The translations under genes were made by a program, and so were the position numbers. A stretch of 64,000 nucleotides of DNA, taken from JANJUB01 sp964586225 (GTDB taxonomy: Bacteria; Armatimonadota; Fimbriimonadia; Fimbriimonadales; Fimbriimonadaceae). The stretch covers positions 1 through 64,000 of the forward strand of contig CAZPHD010000008.1 in NCBI GenBank assembly GCA_964586225.1. Direction: 5' to 3'. Positions 49,247-57,847 of this stretch are shown here, in pieces. The notes under the pieces are model-generated. The model was not told the origin of the DNA. It saw only the letters and a program-made list of their open reading frames with translations, and made no database searches. Every line of letters starts with the position of its first letter. Position 1 is the first letter of the stretch.

Positions 49247-50209
49247 TTAACGCGGGATCGGATGCGCCTTCACACCTTCGAAGGTCTGCTTCACCGGCAA
49301 GATATTGCCATCCTTGTCGAACACTAGCTTATCGAGGCAGACGACTCGCGCGTTGGCGTCCGTCTCCTCAAGAGGCCGTCGGTGATAACAAATCACATAC
49401 TCTTCCGTGCCCGGTAGCTTCAACACCGAGTGGTGCCCCGAGCCCTTGCCCACTGTGGGGTCCGTGCCCAGGATCTGGCCGATGCGCACAAACGGACCGG
49501 TCGGCGACTTCGAGCGAGCGTACGCAACACCGTAAGTCGAGTTCGTCCAGCCACCCTCCGACCACATGAACACATACTCGCCGTTGCGCTTCAGCATGAA
49601 GCTACCTTCGACATACCCCTCGGGCGTGATCTCCTTGAACTCGCCCTCGGTGCTCAGCATGTCCTTTGAGAGCTTCACCACGTTTGCGTGCTTCCAGCCG
49701 CCGTAGTAGAGATAGGCTTGGCCGTCGTCGTCCAGGAACGCCATCGCATCAATCGGTTGGGCGCCGTTGATGTATTCCTTGATCAGCGGCCGACCGAGCG
49801 CATCCTTAAAGGGCCCGCCCGGCGACTTGCTGGTCGCGACGCCGATGCCGGCCCCATCGCCCGCGCTGAAGTACATGAAGTAGGTGCCATCGCGCTCGAT
49901 CACGGTCGGCGCCCAAGCCGCCCGGTTTGTGCTCCAAGGCACGTCCTTGAAGTCGAGAATGCGCCCCTCGCGACGCCAATGCACCAGGTCGGGCGAACTG
50001 AACGCCTCGAAAAAGGTCTGCTTCTCGTAGGGCGCGGAATAGGTCGGATAAACGTAATAGCGCCCTTCAAAGACGTGAATCTCCGGGTCGGCATACCAGC
50101 CCGAGAAGATCGGGTTTTTCGAAGTCATCGGTGCTTGAGGCATCATGGCGGCGGTGAGAGCGAGGGTGAGGAGCACGCTTGGAATGTTGGCATGTTGGCG
50201 GGTTGGCAT
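49247..50209 (-). CDS. GH43-type glycoside hydrolase (arabinan/xylan-active)
   Basis: 320 residues: a signal-like N-terminus then one five-bladed beta-propeller catalytic domain. The three acidic residues are D41 (W-Y-A-D-P-E-I-H), D154 (Q-P-I-D-A-M) and E201 (V-E-G-S-F). It probably releases arabinose or xylose units. The start ATG and the codons for M-P-T-R-Q-H-A-N-I-P lie inside an 8-bp repeat array, so the signal peptide starts from repeat DNA. Later in-frame Met codons exist near residues 22-28, but these would truncate the signal peptide. Confidence 0.88.
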   Translation of the reverse strand: MPTRQHANIPSVLLTLALTAAMMPQAPMTSKNPIFSGWYADPEIHVFEGRYYVYPTYSAPYEKQTFFEAFSSPDLVHWRREGRILDFKDVPWSTNRAAWAPTVIERDGTYFMYFSAGDGAGIGVATSKSPGGPFKDALGRPLIKEYINGAQPIDAMAFLDDDGQAYLYYGGWKHANVVKLSKDMLSTEGEFKEITPEGYVEGSFMLKRNGEYVFMWSEGGWTNSTYGVAYARSKSPTGPFVRIGQILGTDPTVGKGSGHHSVLKLPGTEEYVICYHRRPLEETDANARVVCLDKLVFDKDGNILPVKQTFEGVKAHPIPR

Positions 50210-50217
50210 GTTGGTGT
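50186..50217 (-). repeat. 8-bp tandem array, minus orientation
   Basis: Four GTTGGCNN octamers (the inverse of NNGCCAAC) that encode the first residues of the GH43 enzyme. They face the plus-orientation array at 50261-50340. Confidence 0.9.
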
Positions 50218-50260
50218 GTAGCGCTTCGGGGTCCCGGCGAGGTTTCCGGTGTGATCCGAG

Positions 50261-50340
50261 ACGCTAACAGACCAACAAGCTTAAAGGCCAACATGATCAC
50301 AGGCCAACAAGCCAACGTGCCAACGTGCCAACAAGCCAAC
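50261..50340 (+). repeat. 8-bp tandem array NNGCCAAC
   Basis: Ten octamers in register: ACGCTAAC, AGACCAAC, AAGCTTAA, AGGCCAAC, ATGATCAC, AGGCCAAC, AAGCCAAC, GTGCCAAC, GTGCCAAC, AAGCCAAC. It ends four bases before the stop codon of the S9 peptidase. Inverted relative to 50186-50217, so a cruciform is possible. Confidence 0.93.
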
Positions 50341-50344
50341 TCCT

Positions 50345-52351
50345 TCACGCCTTCAAATGCCGCTCCCACCACGCGATGATCTCGCCGAGGCGATGCAATC
50401 TCATATCCGGCGGACCGTTGCGGCTCATGCCGTGGGAGGTGTTCGCCGGGTAGCGGACAAACCGGCATTCGATGCCTTGGTGCCACAGTGCGGCGTGGAC
50501 TTGCTCCGATTGCTCGATGTTGCACCGCAGGTCGCCTTCGCTATGGATGATCAGCGTCGGCGTCTTGGCGTTGCGGAAATAGGCGATCGGCGAGCTCTTC
50601 CAAAGCTGTTCGATGTTGTCGAAGAACACGCCCGGCCAGTAGTGGTCCTCGCCCTGGAGGAAGTCGCTGCTGCCCGAAAACGACACCATGTTCGAGACAC
50701 ACCGGTCGGTGATAGCGGCCTTGAAGTCGTTCGTGTGGCCGATGGCCCAGTTCGTCATGTAGCCGCCGTAGCTACCCCCCATGACGCCCATTTGACCGGG
50801 GTGGATGTAGGGTTGATGCTGCATCCAGCGCATGACGGTCTCGATGTCTTGCCAGTCCTTGTTGCCCCAATCGCCCTTGATGGCCATCGTGTGGGCTTCG
50901 CCGTAGCCTTTGGAGCCGCGGGGGTTGCTGTAAACGACCACATAACCGCTGGCGGCGAGGAGTTGGAACTCGTGGAAGAACGACCAGCCGTACTGCGTGT
51001 GCGGTCCGCCGTGAATCTCCAACACTGCGGGGTAGCGCTTCGGCGCGAGGTAGTCGACCGGGAGCATCACCCACGCGTGAACTTGGGTGCCATCCGGCGT
51101 CTCGAGCCACAGCTCCTCCGGCTCGCTGAGCTTGACTTCTTCCAACCAGGCCTTATTGAAGGCGGTCAAGACACGCGGTTCTTCAGGGTGCTGGCTGAGG
51201 TCGTAGACCGCGACTTCGTTGGGTTTCGTGGCGGTGCCAAACACACAAGCGACGCGCTCGCCATCGCGGCTGAGGTTGCCGACTTGTAGCGCGTGGTGGC
51301 CCTTCGTGAGGAGTTGGACGCCGCCCTGGGCAAGGGTTACGTAGCCAAGTTGGACCTCGCCGTGGTGGCCCACCGACACATAGATCGCTTGACTGTCGGG
51401 GGACCACTCGACCACGCCGTCGCCGGAGACTTCGCGCGTGTCGGATAGGGTGGCTGTGGAGAGGCAGTAGTCGTCGTTCTCGGTTAGGCATCGGCCGCCA
51501 TTGCCGTCGGCCGGGACGATGTACAGCCGGTCGTTCCGTACGCCCCAGCCGTCGTCGGCCGTGTTGCCGAGGTAAGCCAGCCACTTGCCGTCAGGCGACC
51601 AGCGAAGGTTGGACTTCGATCCGCTCGCGATGCCCTCGAGTCGCCACACCTGGCCTTCGAGGTCGACGCGCACAATGCCGTCATTGGCAGCATCAAACAT
51701 TGGCCGGGCCGCGAACGAGTGGCAGATGGCGAGTTCCTTCGAGTCGGGCGACCAGTCGAAGCTGTAATAGCCGAGCCGGTCGCCACTGTAAAGCTTCCTA
51801 TACTCGCCGGTGCCAGTGTCCACCACATAGACCGCATAGCGATCATCGAGGAAGTAGCCGTCGCCATCAAGGCGGTACGACTCGGTAGTGATCACGCGGG
51901 CCGGGGTGCTGAGGTTCTTGGATTTTCGGGCCTCAAGGGCTTCGGTGGTCCATTCGGCGTCGGTCTCTCGGAAGGTGAAGGCGATGTGCTTGCCGTCGGG
52001 AGACCAGCGGAATCCGCCGAGCGAGCCTTCGGGGAGGTTGGTGAGCTTGGTAGCTTCGCCGCCGTCAGCGGGAATGATGAAGAGCTGCGGCCGCTTGCCC
52101 TCGCGCCCGCTGATGAAGGCGATCTTCCGGCCGCAGGGGCTCCAGCGCCCATGCCCGGCCCCGGCTTCGCCCGTCGTCCACGACTTGGCATGGCCTTCGA
52201 GGTCCACCGTCCAGAGCTGGGTGACGTAAGCGTTGCGGTCGTTGACGGTCTTCTTGGCGAAGAGAATGTGCTGTCCGTCGGGGGAGATTTGGGGATCACC
52301 GACGAAGGTGAGTTTGAGCAGATCGTCGGCAGTCACGGAGCGCTTCGGCAT
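50345..52351 (-). CDS. Prolyl-oligopeptidase-family peptidase (S9C type)
   Basis: 668 residues: an N-terminal beta-propeller of PD40/WD40-like blades (W-S-P-D-G-K-x-I-A repeated, about residues 15-400) and a C-terminal alpha/beta-hydrolase domain (about 440-668). The nucleophile is S527 in G-G-S-Y-G-G; the Asp is in S-E-G-D-L and the His in N-T-S-H-G-M-S. It cleaves short peptides or acyl-peptides. There is no signal peptide; it is probably cytosolic. Confidence 0.94.
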   Translation of the reverse strand: MPKRSVTADDLLKLTFVGDPQISPDGQHILFAKKTVNDRNAYVTQLWTVDLEGHAKSWTTGEAGAGHGRWSPCGRKIAFISGREGKRPQLFIIPADGGEATKLTNLPEGSLGGFRWSPDGKHIAFTFRETDAEWTTEALEARKSKNLSTPARVITTESYRLDGDGYFLDDRYAVYVVDTGTGEYRKLYSGDRLGYYSFDWSPDSKELAICHSFAARPMFDAANDGIVRVDLEGQVWRLEGIASGSKSNLRWSPDGKWLAYLGNTADDGWGVRNDRLYIVPADGNGGRCLTENDDYCLSTATLSDTREVSGDGVVEWSPDSQAIYVSVGHHGEVQLGYVTLAQGGVQLLTKGHHALQVGNLSRDGERVACVFGTATKPNEVAVYDLSQHPEEPRVLTAFNKAWLEEVKLSEPEELWLETPDGTQVHAWVMLPVDYLAPKRYPAVLEIHGGPHTQYGWSFFHEFQLLAASGYVVVYSNPRGSKGYGEAHTMAIKGDWGNKDWQDIETVMRWMQHQPYIHPGQMGVMGGSYGGYMTNWAIGHTNDFKAAITDRCVSNMVSFSGSSDFLQGEDHYWPGVFFDNIEQLWKSSPIAYFRNAKTPTLIIHSEGDLRCNIEQSEQVHAALWHQGIECRFVRYPANTSHGMSRNGPPDMRLHRLGEIIAWWERHLKA

Positions 52352-52375
52352 GGGTGGGATGTTACCGCTTGGGAG

Positions 52376-52461
52376 AGTTGGCAGTCAGCAGTTGGCAGTT
52401 AGCAGTTGGCAGCGAGCGCTTGTTACTTCCGGGAACTGCTCACTGCCTACTGCTCACTGCA
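52376..52461. repeat. Facing 7-bp arrays AGTNRGC / inverse
   Basis: Left arm 52376-52417: AGTTGGC, AGTCAGC, AGTTGGC, AGTTAGC, AGTTGGC, AGCGAGC. Right arm 52434-52461: ACTGCTC, ACTGCCT, ACTGCTC, ACTGCAA, the reverse orientation. Between the S9 start and the DUF1800 stop. Confidence 0.92.
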
Positions 52462-52470
52462 AACTTCCCC

Positions 52471-53934
52471 TCACCCCAACTGATACTCAGGTGCAGCGCT
52501 GATCAACCTCGAGAGGGTCGCGAGCAGATTTGCGGCACGGTCCTTATGCTCCAAAGCCGCCAATCCGCCCAGTTTCTCGCAACGGTCCACCAGGACGGCC
52601 CGCTGGTCCACCGCAAGTTGTGCGTCGATCAGCGCCAGAAAGCCATCTACGAGCGAGCTGGAATCGGTGACTTTGAACTTCGATTTCAAGAGCGCGGCCG
52701 TGTGTACGGCGATCGGCCGCCCATCGCCGCCGCCCCAATAGATGGGATCAGCCGAACGGATGCGCTTGGCCGACGTGTCCGCAGACAGCCAACCGCGGCC
52801 CCAGTTCCAACCCGCGACATCGGGCGGGAACAACAACTGCAACCCCTGCTGCTGCATCAGGTAGTAGGCGGCATTGGCGGAGTCGCGGAGCTCTTTACGG
52901 ATCGGAGTGACTTCGTCTTTTGGAGCCTCATACAGGGCGTGCATCACTTTCGGGAGATCGAGGCTGCGGAACATGCCAACTACCCAATCGGCCGGGCTCT
53001 TGGGCAAAGTCCGAATACACCGAGGTCCCCAGAACTCGGGGGCGTCGGCAATGGCCTTCAGCACGGCGCGAATCTCCCCGTCCGACTTCCGCCAAGCGTC
53101 CGTCAGCCTCACAAGAACCGCGTCCTCAGGGTCCGGATAGGCGAAGAAGGACCAGAGCTTCGCGCAGATGTACTTCGCGGTTGCCGGGTGGCCGGCGATC
53201 AAGTCAAGCGCCTCGTCCCAGTTGAAGCGCTGGCTCTTGCCGAGGATCGTCTTAACGCCATCGTCGTGCAGCGCAGGAACATAGCAGACATTGTTGATGG
53301 CCATACGCGCGCCGTCTGCCCGCTCCTTCACCTTCTCGTAGGGCATCTCCATGTAGCTCCCCATGTAGTGCATCGACCACCCGGTGATTGCGCGGGCGAG
53401 CTCGCGGACATCGTTCTCGGTGTAGCCCGCGCCTTCTCCCATCGTGAAGAGTTCGAAGATTTCGCGGGCTAGGTTCTCGTTCGGCTTGGTCTTGTGGCTG
53501 ACGTGGCCATCAAGGTACCAGAGCATCGCGCCCTGACTCATCACCGCCTTCAGCAAGTCGCGAAACTTGCCTTGGCCCCTCGTGCGGAGGACGTCGAGGT
53601 AGGCGGCCATCGTCGGCGCCTCGCCGACCTTCTCGGCCTCGATCGCGAAGTGGTCGTGCCAGAACAGGGTCAGCTTTTCGGTGAGCGGGCGGCTCGTCAT
53701 GACCATACGCAGTGCCCACCAGGGTCCGATATGGTAGCTGTTCGTATCGATCTTTCCGTCGGCCTGGGCAAGAAACTGCCAGGGGCTGATCATGAAGGTG
53801 TCGGGCGCTGTATGTTCCGACAGCAGCTTCTGCAGCGTGGCGGCGTTGGTGGCGGGATATCGATCCAGCTCACAGATCCCTGCTCCGAAGGAGAACCGGC
53901 GAAGGAGATGCGCTTTGCGTTCGCGCTCGGTCAT
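52471..53934 (-). CDS. DUF1800 domain protein
   Basis: 487 residues; the DUF1800 hallmarks are A-H-L-L-R-R-F-S-F-G near the start, L-T-L-F-W-H-D-H-F, N-E-N-L-A-R-E-I-F-E-L-F-T-M-G and F-P-P-D-V-A-G-W-N. These helical proteins are often exported with a DUF1501 partner in planctomycetes and relatives; the partner is not next to it here. The ATG at 53934 is preferred; the longer frame upstream translates the decamer repeat into an N-P-N-P-P-E-P-type sequence. No signal peptide is visible. Confidence 0.9.
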   Translation of the reverse strand: MTERERKAHLLRRFSFGAGICELDRYPATNAATLQKLLSEHTAPDTFMISPWQFLAQADGKIDTNSYHIGPWWALRMVMTSRPLTEKLTLFWHDHFAIEAEKVGEAPTMAAYLDVLRTRGQGKFRDLLKAVMSQGAMLWYLDGHVSHKTKPNENLAREIFELFTMGEGAGYTENDVRELARAITGWSMHYMGSYMEMPYEKVKERADGARMAINNVCYVPALHDDGVKTILGKSQRFNWDEALDLIAGHPATAKYICAKLWSFFAYPDPEDAVLVRLTDAWRKSDGEIRAVLKAIADAPEFWGPRCIRTLPKSPADWVVGMFRSLDLPKVMHALYEAPKDEVTPIRKELRDSANAAYYLMQQQGLQLLFPPDVAGWNWGRGWLSADTSAKRIRSADPIYWGGGDGRPIAVHTAALLKSKFKVTDSSSLVDGFLALIDAQLAVDQRAVLVDRCEKLGGLAALEHKDRAANLLATLSRLISAAPEYQLG

Positions 53935-53950
53935 GGGGGGAGAATAGCGC

Positions 53951-54160
53951 GGGTTGGCTCGGTTTTGCTGGCTTGGTTCGGGTGGGTTCGGGTTGGCTCG
54001 GTTTTGCACGGGTTGGCTCGGATTTGTCGAGTACGTAGACGCGGGTTCTGAGCGAAGCTAAGCCTGGAACGCTCGTGACTCGAAACCCGCGCCTACACCT
54101 CCGAGAGCCAACCCGTGCAAACCCGAACCAACCCGAGCAAATCCGAGCCAACCCGCGCTA
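53951..54160. repeat. Inverted 10-bp repeat array, copy 3
   Basis: Left arm: about eight 10-bp units from 53951 to 54030 (GGGTTGGCTC, GGTTTTGCTG, GCTTGGTTCG, ...). Right arm 54111-54160: ACCCGTGCAA, ACCCGAACCA, ACCCGAGCAA, ATCCGAGCCA, ACCCGCGCTA. Between them a long hairpin GTAG-x-CGCGGGTT ... AACCCGCG-x-CTAC (54035-54096). It separates the DUF1800 and GH172 genes. Confidence 0.92.
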
Positions 54161-54164
54161 TCCT
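54159..54164 (+). promoter_or_regulatory. -10 element of predicted leaderless GH172 gene
   Basis: TATCCT starts in the last decamer of the repeat and ends 5 nt before the ATG at 54170. Confidence 0.4.
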
Positions 54165-54169
54165 CCCCC

Positions 54170-55222
54170 ATGATCGGCCAAACCACCCTGGGCAGCCTGC
54201 CCTACCTGCGCGACTACCGCTCCAAGCGCGCATCCAGCTATGACCCCGCTGGCAATAACTCGGACTGGTGGACCGTGCAACCCGGCGAGACCAAGACCCT
54301 CCTCGACACCGACAAACCCGGCTGCATCAAGCACATCTGGATGACCGTCGGCAACGACGACACCTTCCCGCGCAAGCTCGTTCTCCGCATGTTCTGGGAC
54401 GGTGAGGACCACCCCAGCGTCGAGGTCCCGCTCGGCGATTTCTTCGGCATGGGACACGGCATCTTCCGGGACCTCACTTCCCTGCCTCTCCAAATGAGCC
54501 CAGAGGATGGGCGCGGCATGAACTGCTGGTTCCCGATGCCCTTCGACGCCGCCCGTATCGAAATCACCAGCGAGACCGACGTCGCCGTCAATGTCTACTT
54601 CTACATCGACTACGAAGAGTACGACCAGCCCCACGGTCCCGGCGTCGCCCGCTTCCACGCCCAGTGGCGGCGCGAGGCCCACACCGAAGGCTGGTGCTCC
54701 GAGAAGCTCAACAACGACAACCTCTTCGACATCTGGAACCGCCGACCGAACGTCACCGGAGACGACAACTACGTCATCCTCGAAGCCACCGGCGACGGCA
54801 TCTACGTCGGATGCAATCTGAACATCGACGTCTTCGAGCCCCAAGCCAACGACTGGTACGGCGAGGGCGACGACATGATCTTCATCGACGGCGAGGCGTG
54901 GCCGCCGTCGCTCCACGGCACCGGCACCGAGGACTACATCTGCACCGCGTTCGGTCCGCGCACGGTGTTCTCCGCGCCGTATCACGGCATCACGCTGTAT
55001 TCCGGCACGCCGGAGTGGCCCTGGAGCGGCAAGAACTCGATGTACCGGTTCCACATCGAGGATCCGATTCGGTTCCGCAAGTCCATCCGGGTAACGATCG
55101 AGCACGGCCACGCGAACAAGCTGTCGAACGACTACTCGTCGACGGCGTATTGGTATCAGATCGAGCCGCACGCGCCGTTTCCGGCGTTGTTGCCGGTATC
55201 GGAGCGGTTGCCGCGGGCGTAG
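54170..55222 (+). CDS. GH172 (DUF2961) family glycoside hydrolase
   Basis: 350 residues. The family signature is G-T-G-T-E-D-Y with surrounding F-I-D-G-E and Y-S-S-T-A-Y-W-Y-Q. GH172 (formerly DUF2961) members include alpha-D-fructofuranosidases and difructose-dianhydride synthases; they form double jelly-roll multimers. No signal peptide is visible, so this copy is probably cytosolic. It stands alone on the plus strand between the DUF1800 gene and a secreted protein. Confidence 0.92.
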   Translation: MIGQTTLGSLPYLRDYRSKRASSYDPAGNNSDWWTVQPGETKTLLDTDKPGCIKHIWMTVGNDDTFPRKLVLRMFWDGEDHPSVEVPLGDFFGMGHGIFRDLTSLPLQMSPEDGRGMNCWFPMPFDAARIEITSETDVAVNVYFYIDYEEYDQPHGPGVARFHAQWRREAHTEGWCSEKLNNDNLFDIWNRRPNVTGDDNYVILEATGDGIYVGCNLNIDVFEPQANDWYGEGDDMIFIDGEAWPPSLHGTGTEDYICTAFGPRTVFSAPYHGITLYSGTPEWPWSGKNSMYRFHIEDPIRFRKSIRVTIEHGHANKLSNDYSSTAYWYQIEPHAPFPALLPVSERLPRA

Positions 55223-55227
55223 CGTCG

Positions 55228-56169
55228 CTACGGGGTGAAGTTGCGATCCAGTCCAAACTCCCGACTCGGGAACAGGCCAATCCGATACTCGATGACGGGG
55301 CCGAAGACGACTGGCGTGGGCACCTCGACATCCCAGGAGCGCAACAGTCGATAGGCCGCATCGCGAACCCAGAAGTGCATCTTGATCGGCTCTCCATACT
55401 CGCCGGCCATTGCGATCAGGGGATCATTCAGATAGCGCTGGGCAAGGCGAATGTTGGCGGGTGACTTGAAGTGGCGAAGCAACATGAGGCCTTGCACGCG
55501 GAGCATCCCATCCTTGCTTTGCTTCCACGTTTCTGGCGTAGCCGCATCGTCGGGATTGCCTTTCTGCGGCCCGAAGAGGAACGAGTCGGGCTTCGTAATC
55601 ATCCGAATCGCCAAGGTCTCGGTCCACGGGCATAGGGGAATGTTGAAGTCAACAAATGCGGTCAAGGGCTGTCCGGGAAGTGGCGCAAGCAACGACTCGC
55701 CGCCTTTCGAATCTGGATTCTCTTTCAAGAACCTCCTCAGCCTATTGAGCAGTTCATTGCGAGTCTTGATCACCGTGAAATCAATGCTCACGGCAAGTCC
55801 GTTGAAGAATTTGTGATCCGAGTAGGCTGGCTCTAGGCAGTAGTCAACCCGCGCTGTGTCCTTAGGGACAAACCAGACAAAGGCAGCTCCGGCCCGCATT
55901 GCGCTGTCGTAGTGCGTCTTGCTGTCCCTGCCCACCCGAAGTGCCGTGACTGTTGCCACAGGGTCGCCCTTGAGCATTTCGGTCACCGCGACCGTCATCT
56001 TGATCGCCGCATGACCGTCAACGACGGCGTCCTCAATCTTGGAGATCGTGCCAACGCAAATGACTTGGGCGTTGCTGACGTGGCTCTCGATGGCCGTGTA
56101 GACCGGGCGGACTTGGGCGCCCACATAAGCGACCCCGAGGAACCCCACCAAACAAGCAAGTGCGCGCAT
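55228..56169 (-). CDS. Secreted protein of unknown function
   Basis: 313 residues from the internal ATG that gives a good signal peptide (to about YVGAQ). The N-terminal 120 residues are beta-rich (A-Q-V-I-C-V-G-T-I-S-K-I-E-D-A-V-V-D-G-H-A-A-I-K-M-T-V), as in periplasmic domains that start with a strand-turn-strand Val-rich sheet; a helical C-terminal half follows (M-L-R-V-Q-G-L-M-L-L-R-H-F). No family is recognised. Confidence 0.6.
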   Translation of the reverse strand: MRALACLVGFLGVAYVGAQVRPVYTAIESHVSNAQVICVGTISKIEDAVVDGHAAIKMTVAVTEMLKGDPVATVTALRVGRDSKTHYDSAMRAGAAFVWFVPKDTARVDYCLEPAYSDHKFFNGLAVSIDFTVIKTRNELLNRLRRFLKENPDSKGGESLLAPLPGQPLTAFVDFNIPLCPWTETLAIRMITKPDSFLFGPQKGNPDDAATPETWKQSKDGMLRVQGLMLLRHFKSPANIRLAQRYLNDPLIAMAGEYGEPIKMHFWVRDAAYRLLRSWDVEVPTPVVFGPVIEYRIGLFPSREFGLDRNFTP

Positions 56170-56305
56170 ACACTTGCTAGACGTGCAGCATTCGATGACG
56201 TTCCCGCGACGGTGGCGACTTTCTAGGCGAGCCCGAGGCGCCGACGGAGCGGGGCCCTCCCAGGAAAAGAGTCCCTTTCGAGTGGGGTACCGTCTTTGCG
56301 AACTC

Positions 56306-57112
56306 ATGACACGAACCCTCGCCAAATGGCGCGCGGTGTTCTCCATCTACTTCCAAGATGGCATCGCGTACCGCGCCAGCGGCCTCATCTGGATCATGAC
56401 CGACCTCGTGACGGCGGTCACGATGCCGCTTGTGTGGACCAAGGCGAGCGCGATGGCTCAGGGTCCGATCGCGGGCTACAGCAGCGGCGACTTCGTGATT
56501 TACTACCTGACGATGCTGCTCCTTGGCAGCTTTATCACCAGCCACATCATGTGGGACGTCGCCACCGAGATCAAGGAGGGCAACTTCTCGGCGATGCTGA
56601 TGCGCCCGATCAGCTTCCACCAGTTCCTGTTCTTTCGGAACCTCGCGTGGCGGTTCATCCGGCCGATGCTGTTCGCCCCGTTCTTCGTGCTACTGTTGTA
56701 TCTCTACCGCGGCTATCTCGGGGATGTTCAGCTGTTTATGGGCTGGGAGTTTTGGGCCGCGGTGATCTTGGGGCACTTGGTGAGCTTCACGTTCGTGACG
56801 ATGATGGCGATGGTGGCGCTGTTCGTCCAGGAGGCCTATTCGATCTTCGAGCTGTACTACGTGCCGATGCTGTTCCTGTCGGGGCAGTTGTTCCCGGTGT
56901 CGGTGCTCCCCGAATGGGCGCAGCGCCTGGCGTTGCTTTTCCCGTTCTACTTCACGACCGGCGCGCCGACGGAGATTCTGATTGGCCGCGTCTCCGGCGG
57001 GCGGGTGTACGAGGTCCTGCTGATCCAGGTGGCGTGGGTGATCGTGGCGTATGGCCTGTCGAAGGTGCTCTGGCGCAAAGGGCTGCGGTATTACACGGGC
57101 GTGGGCATGTAG
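56306..57112 (+). CDS. ABC-2 type permease of the DUF990 group
   Basis: 268 residues with six membrane helices. The A-M-L-M-R-P-I-S motif after helix 2 and V-A-T-E-I-K-E-G-N identify the DUF990 (ABC2_membrane_6) permeases, which normally come as a pair plus an ATPase. Only one copy and no ATPase is adjacent. The ATG is preceded by AACTC and no clear SD. Confidence 0.88.
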   Translation: MTRTLAKWRAVFSIYFQDGIAYRASGLIWIMTDLVTAVTMPLVWTKASAMAQGPIAGYSSGDFVIYYLTMLLLGSFITSHIMWDVATEIKEGNFSAMLMRPISFHQFLFFRNLAWRFIRPMLFAPFFVLLLYLYRGYLGDVQLFMGWEFWAAVILGHLVSFTFVTMMAMVALFVQEAYSIFELYYVPMLFLSGQLFPVSVLPEWAQRLALLFPFYFTTGAPTEILIGRVSGGRVYEVLLIQVAWVIVAYGLSKVLWRKGLRYYTGVGM

Positions 57113-57113
57113 G

Positions 57114-57130
57114 GATTTTGGATTTGGACT
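57114..57130 (-). repeat. Inverted short copy of ATCCAAA heptamer
   Basis: GGATTTTGGATTTGGAC is the minus-strand form of the heptamer at 49216; right after the permease stop. A further ACTGCCA heptamer pair follows at 57154-57174. Confidence 0.65.
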
Positions 57131-57271
57131 GCGGGATAGGGGCTCGTGTCAATACTGCCATCTTCCAACTGCCAACGAGAAACCCTGAAGGACTCGCCCA
57201 GCTGAAGTGTCTTTTTCCTCGCTGACCTTCAGCGCAAACCCGCAGCGGGTCCTCAGCCCGTGGCTCGCTGC

Positions 57272-57793
57272 TCAGAGCACGAGCTTGCCCCGAAATCCGC
57301 GCGACGCATAATAGGAATCCGCGCCGTTGTGATACATGAACACGGTGCCGTAGCGGTGATCGCCGAAGATAGCGCCGCCGAGGGCGCGGATGTCATCAGG
57401 CGTGCGCAGCCAGCTTGACGTTTTCGTATCGAAGGGGCCAAGGGCCTGCAGTTCGCGATACTCGGCCTCATCCAGCATGACGATGCCGACTTGCTTGGCG
57501 AGGTCCATCGCGTTCGTCTTGGGTGGGTGTTCTTTCCGCGCGATGTGAGCCGCCTGATCGTAGCAGCAGCTCCGGCGACCCTTGGGGCTCTCGGGAGCGC
57601 AATCAACAAAGCAAAGCTTTCCGGCCAAAGTCACCACGTCGGGCTCACCACCGGTCTCTTCCATGGCCTCAAGGGCGGCCAGCTTCGCGGGTTCGAGCTT
57701 GGCTTGGACGTGTTCCCAAGTGATGCCGGGATGCCGATGGGGGTGCTGGTCGAAGCGTTGCCGGAGCGTGGCAAGTAGGTCGCGGTGAGGCAT
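57272..57793 (-). CDS. DUF4256 family protein
   Basis: 173 residues. Family blocks: L-L-A-T-L-R-Q-R-F-D, E-E-T-G-G-E-P-D-V, D-C-A-P-E-S-P-K-G-R-R-S-C-C-Y-D (Cys-rich), G-A-I-F-G-D-H-R-Y-G-T-V-F-M-Y-H-N-G-A. The conserved Cys and His may bind metal. Function unknown. The start at 57793 avoids a 66-base extension from an upstream Met with no family similarity. Confidence 0.92.
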   Translation of the reverse strand: MPHRDLLATLRQRFDQHPHRHPGITWEHVQAKLEPAKLAALEAMEETGGEPDVVTLAGKLCFVDCAPESPKGRRSCCYDQAAHIARKEHPPKTNAMDLAKQVGIVMLDEAEYRELQALGPFDTKTSSWLRTPDDIRALGGAIFGDHRYGTVFMYHNGADSYYASRGFRGKLVL

Positions 57794-57847
57794 GCTGTGA
57801 AGGTACCCCGTAAAACGCAGCGGCCTAACATTGCCGTATCGGCTCCT

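Noticed and set aside
50261..50340. CRISPR-like array
   Set aside because: Units are 8 bp with no spacers of constant length and no cas genes in the window.
50357..51289. Plus-strand frame opposite the S9 peptidase
   Set aside because: Composition-driven shadow; S9 catalytic motifs are on the minus strand.
54158..55171. Long minus-strand frame (337 codons) opposite GH172
   Set aside because: It mirrors the GH172 gene and has a low-complexity Val/Asp/Gly-rich translation typical of the antisense of G+C-rich codons; GH172 has clear family motifs.
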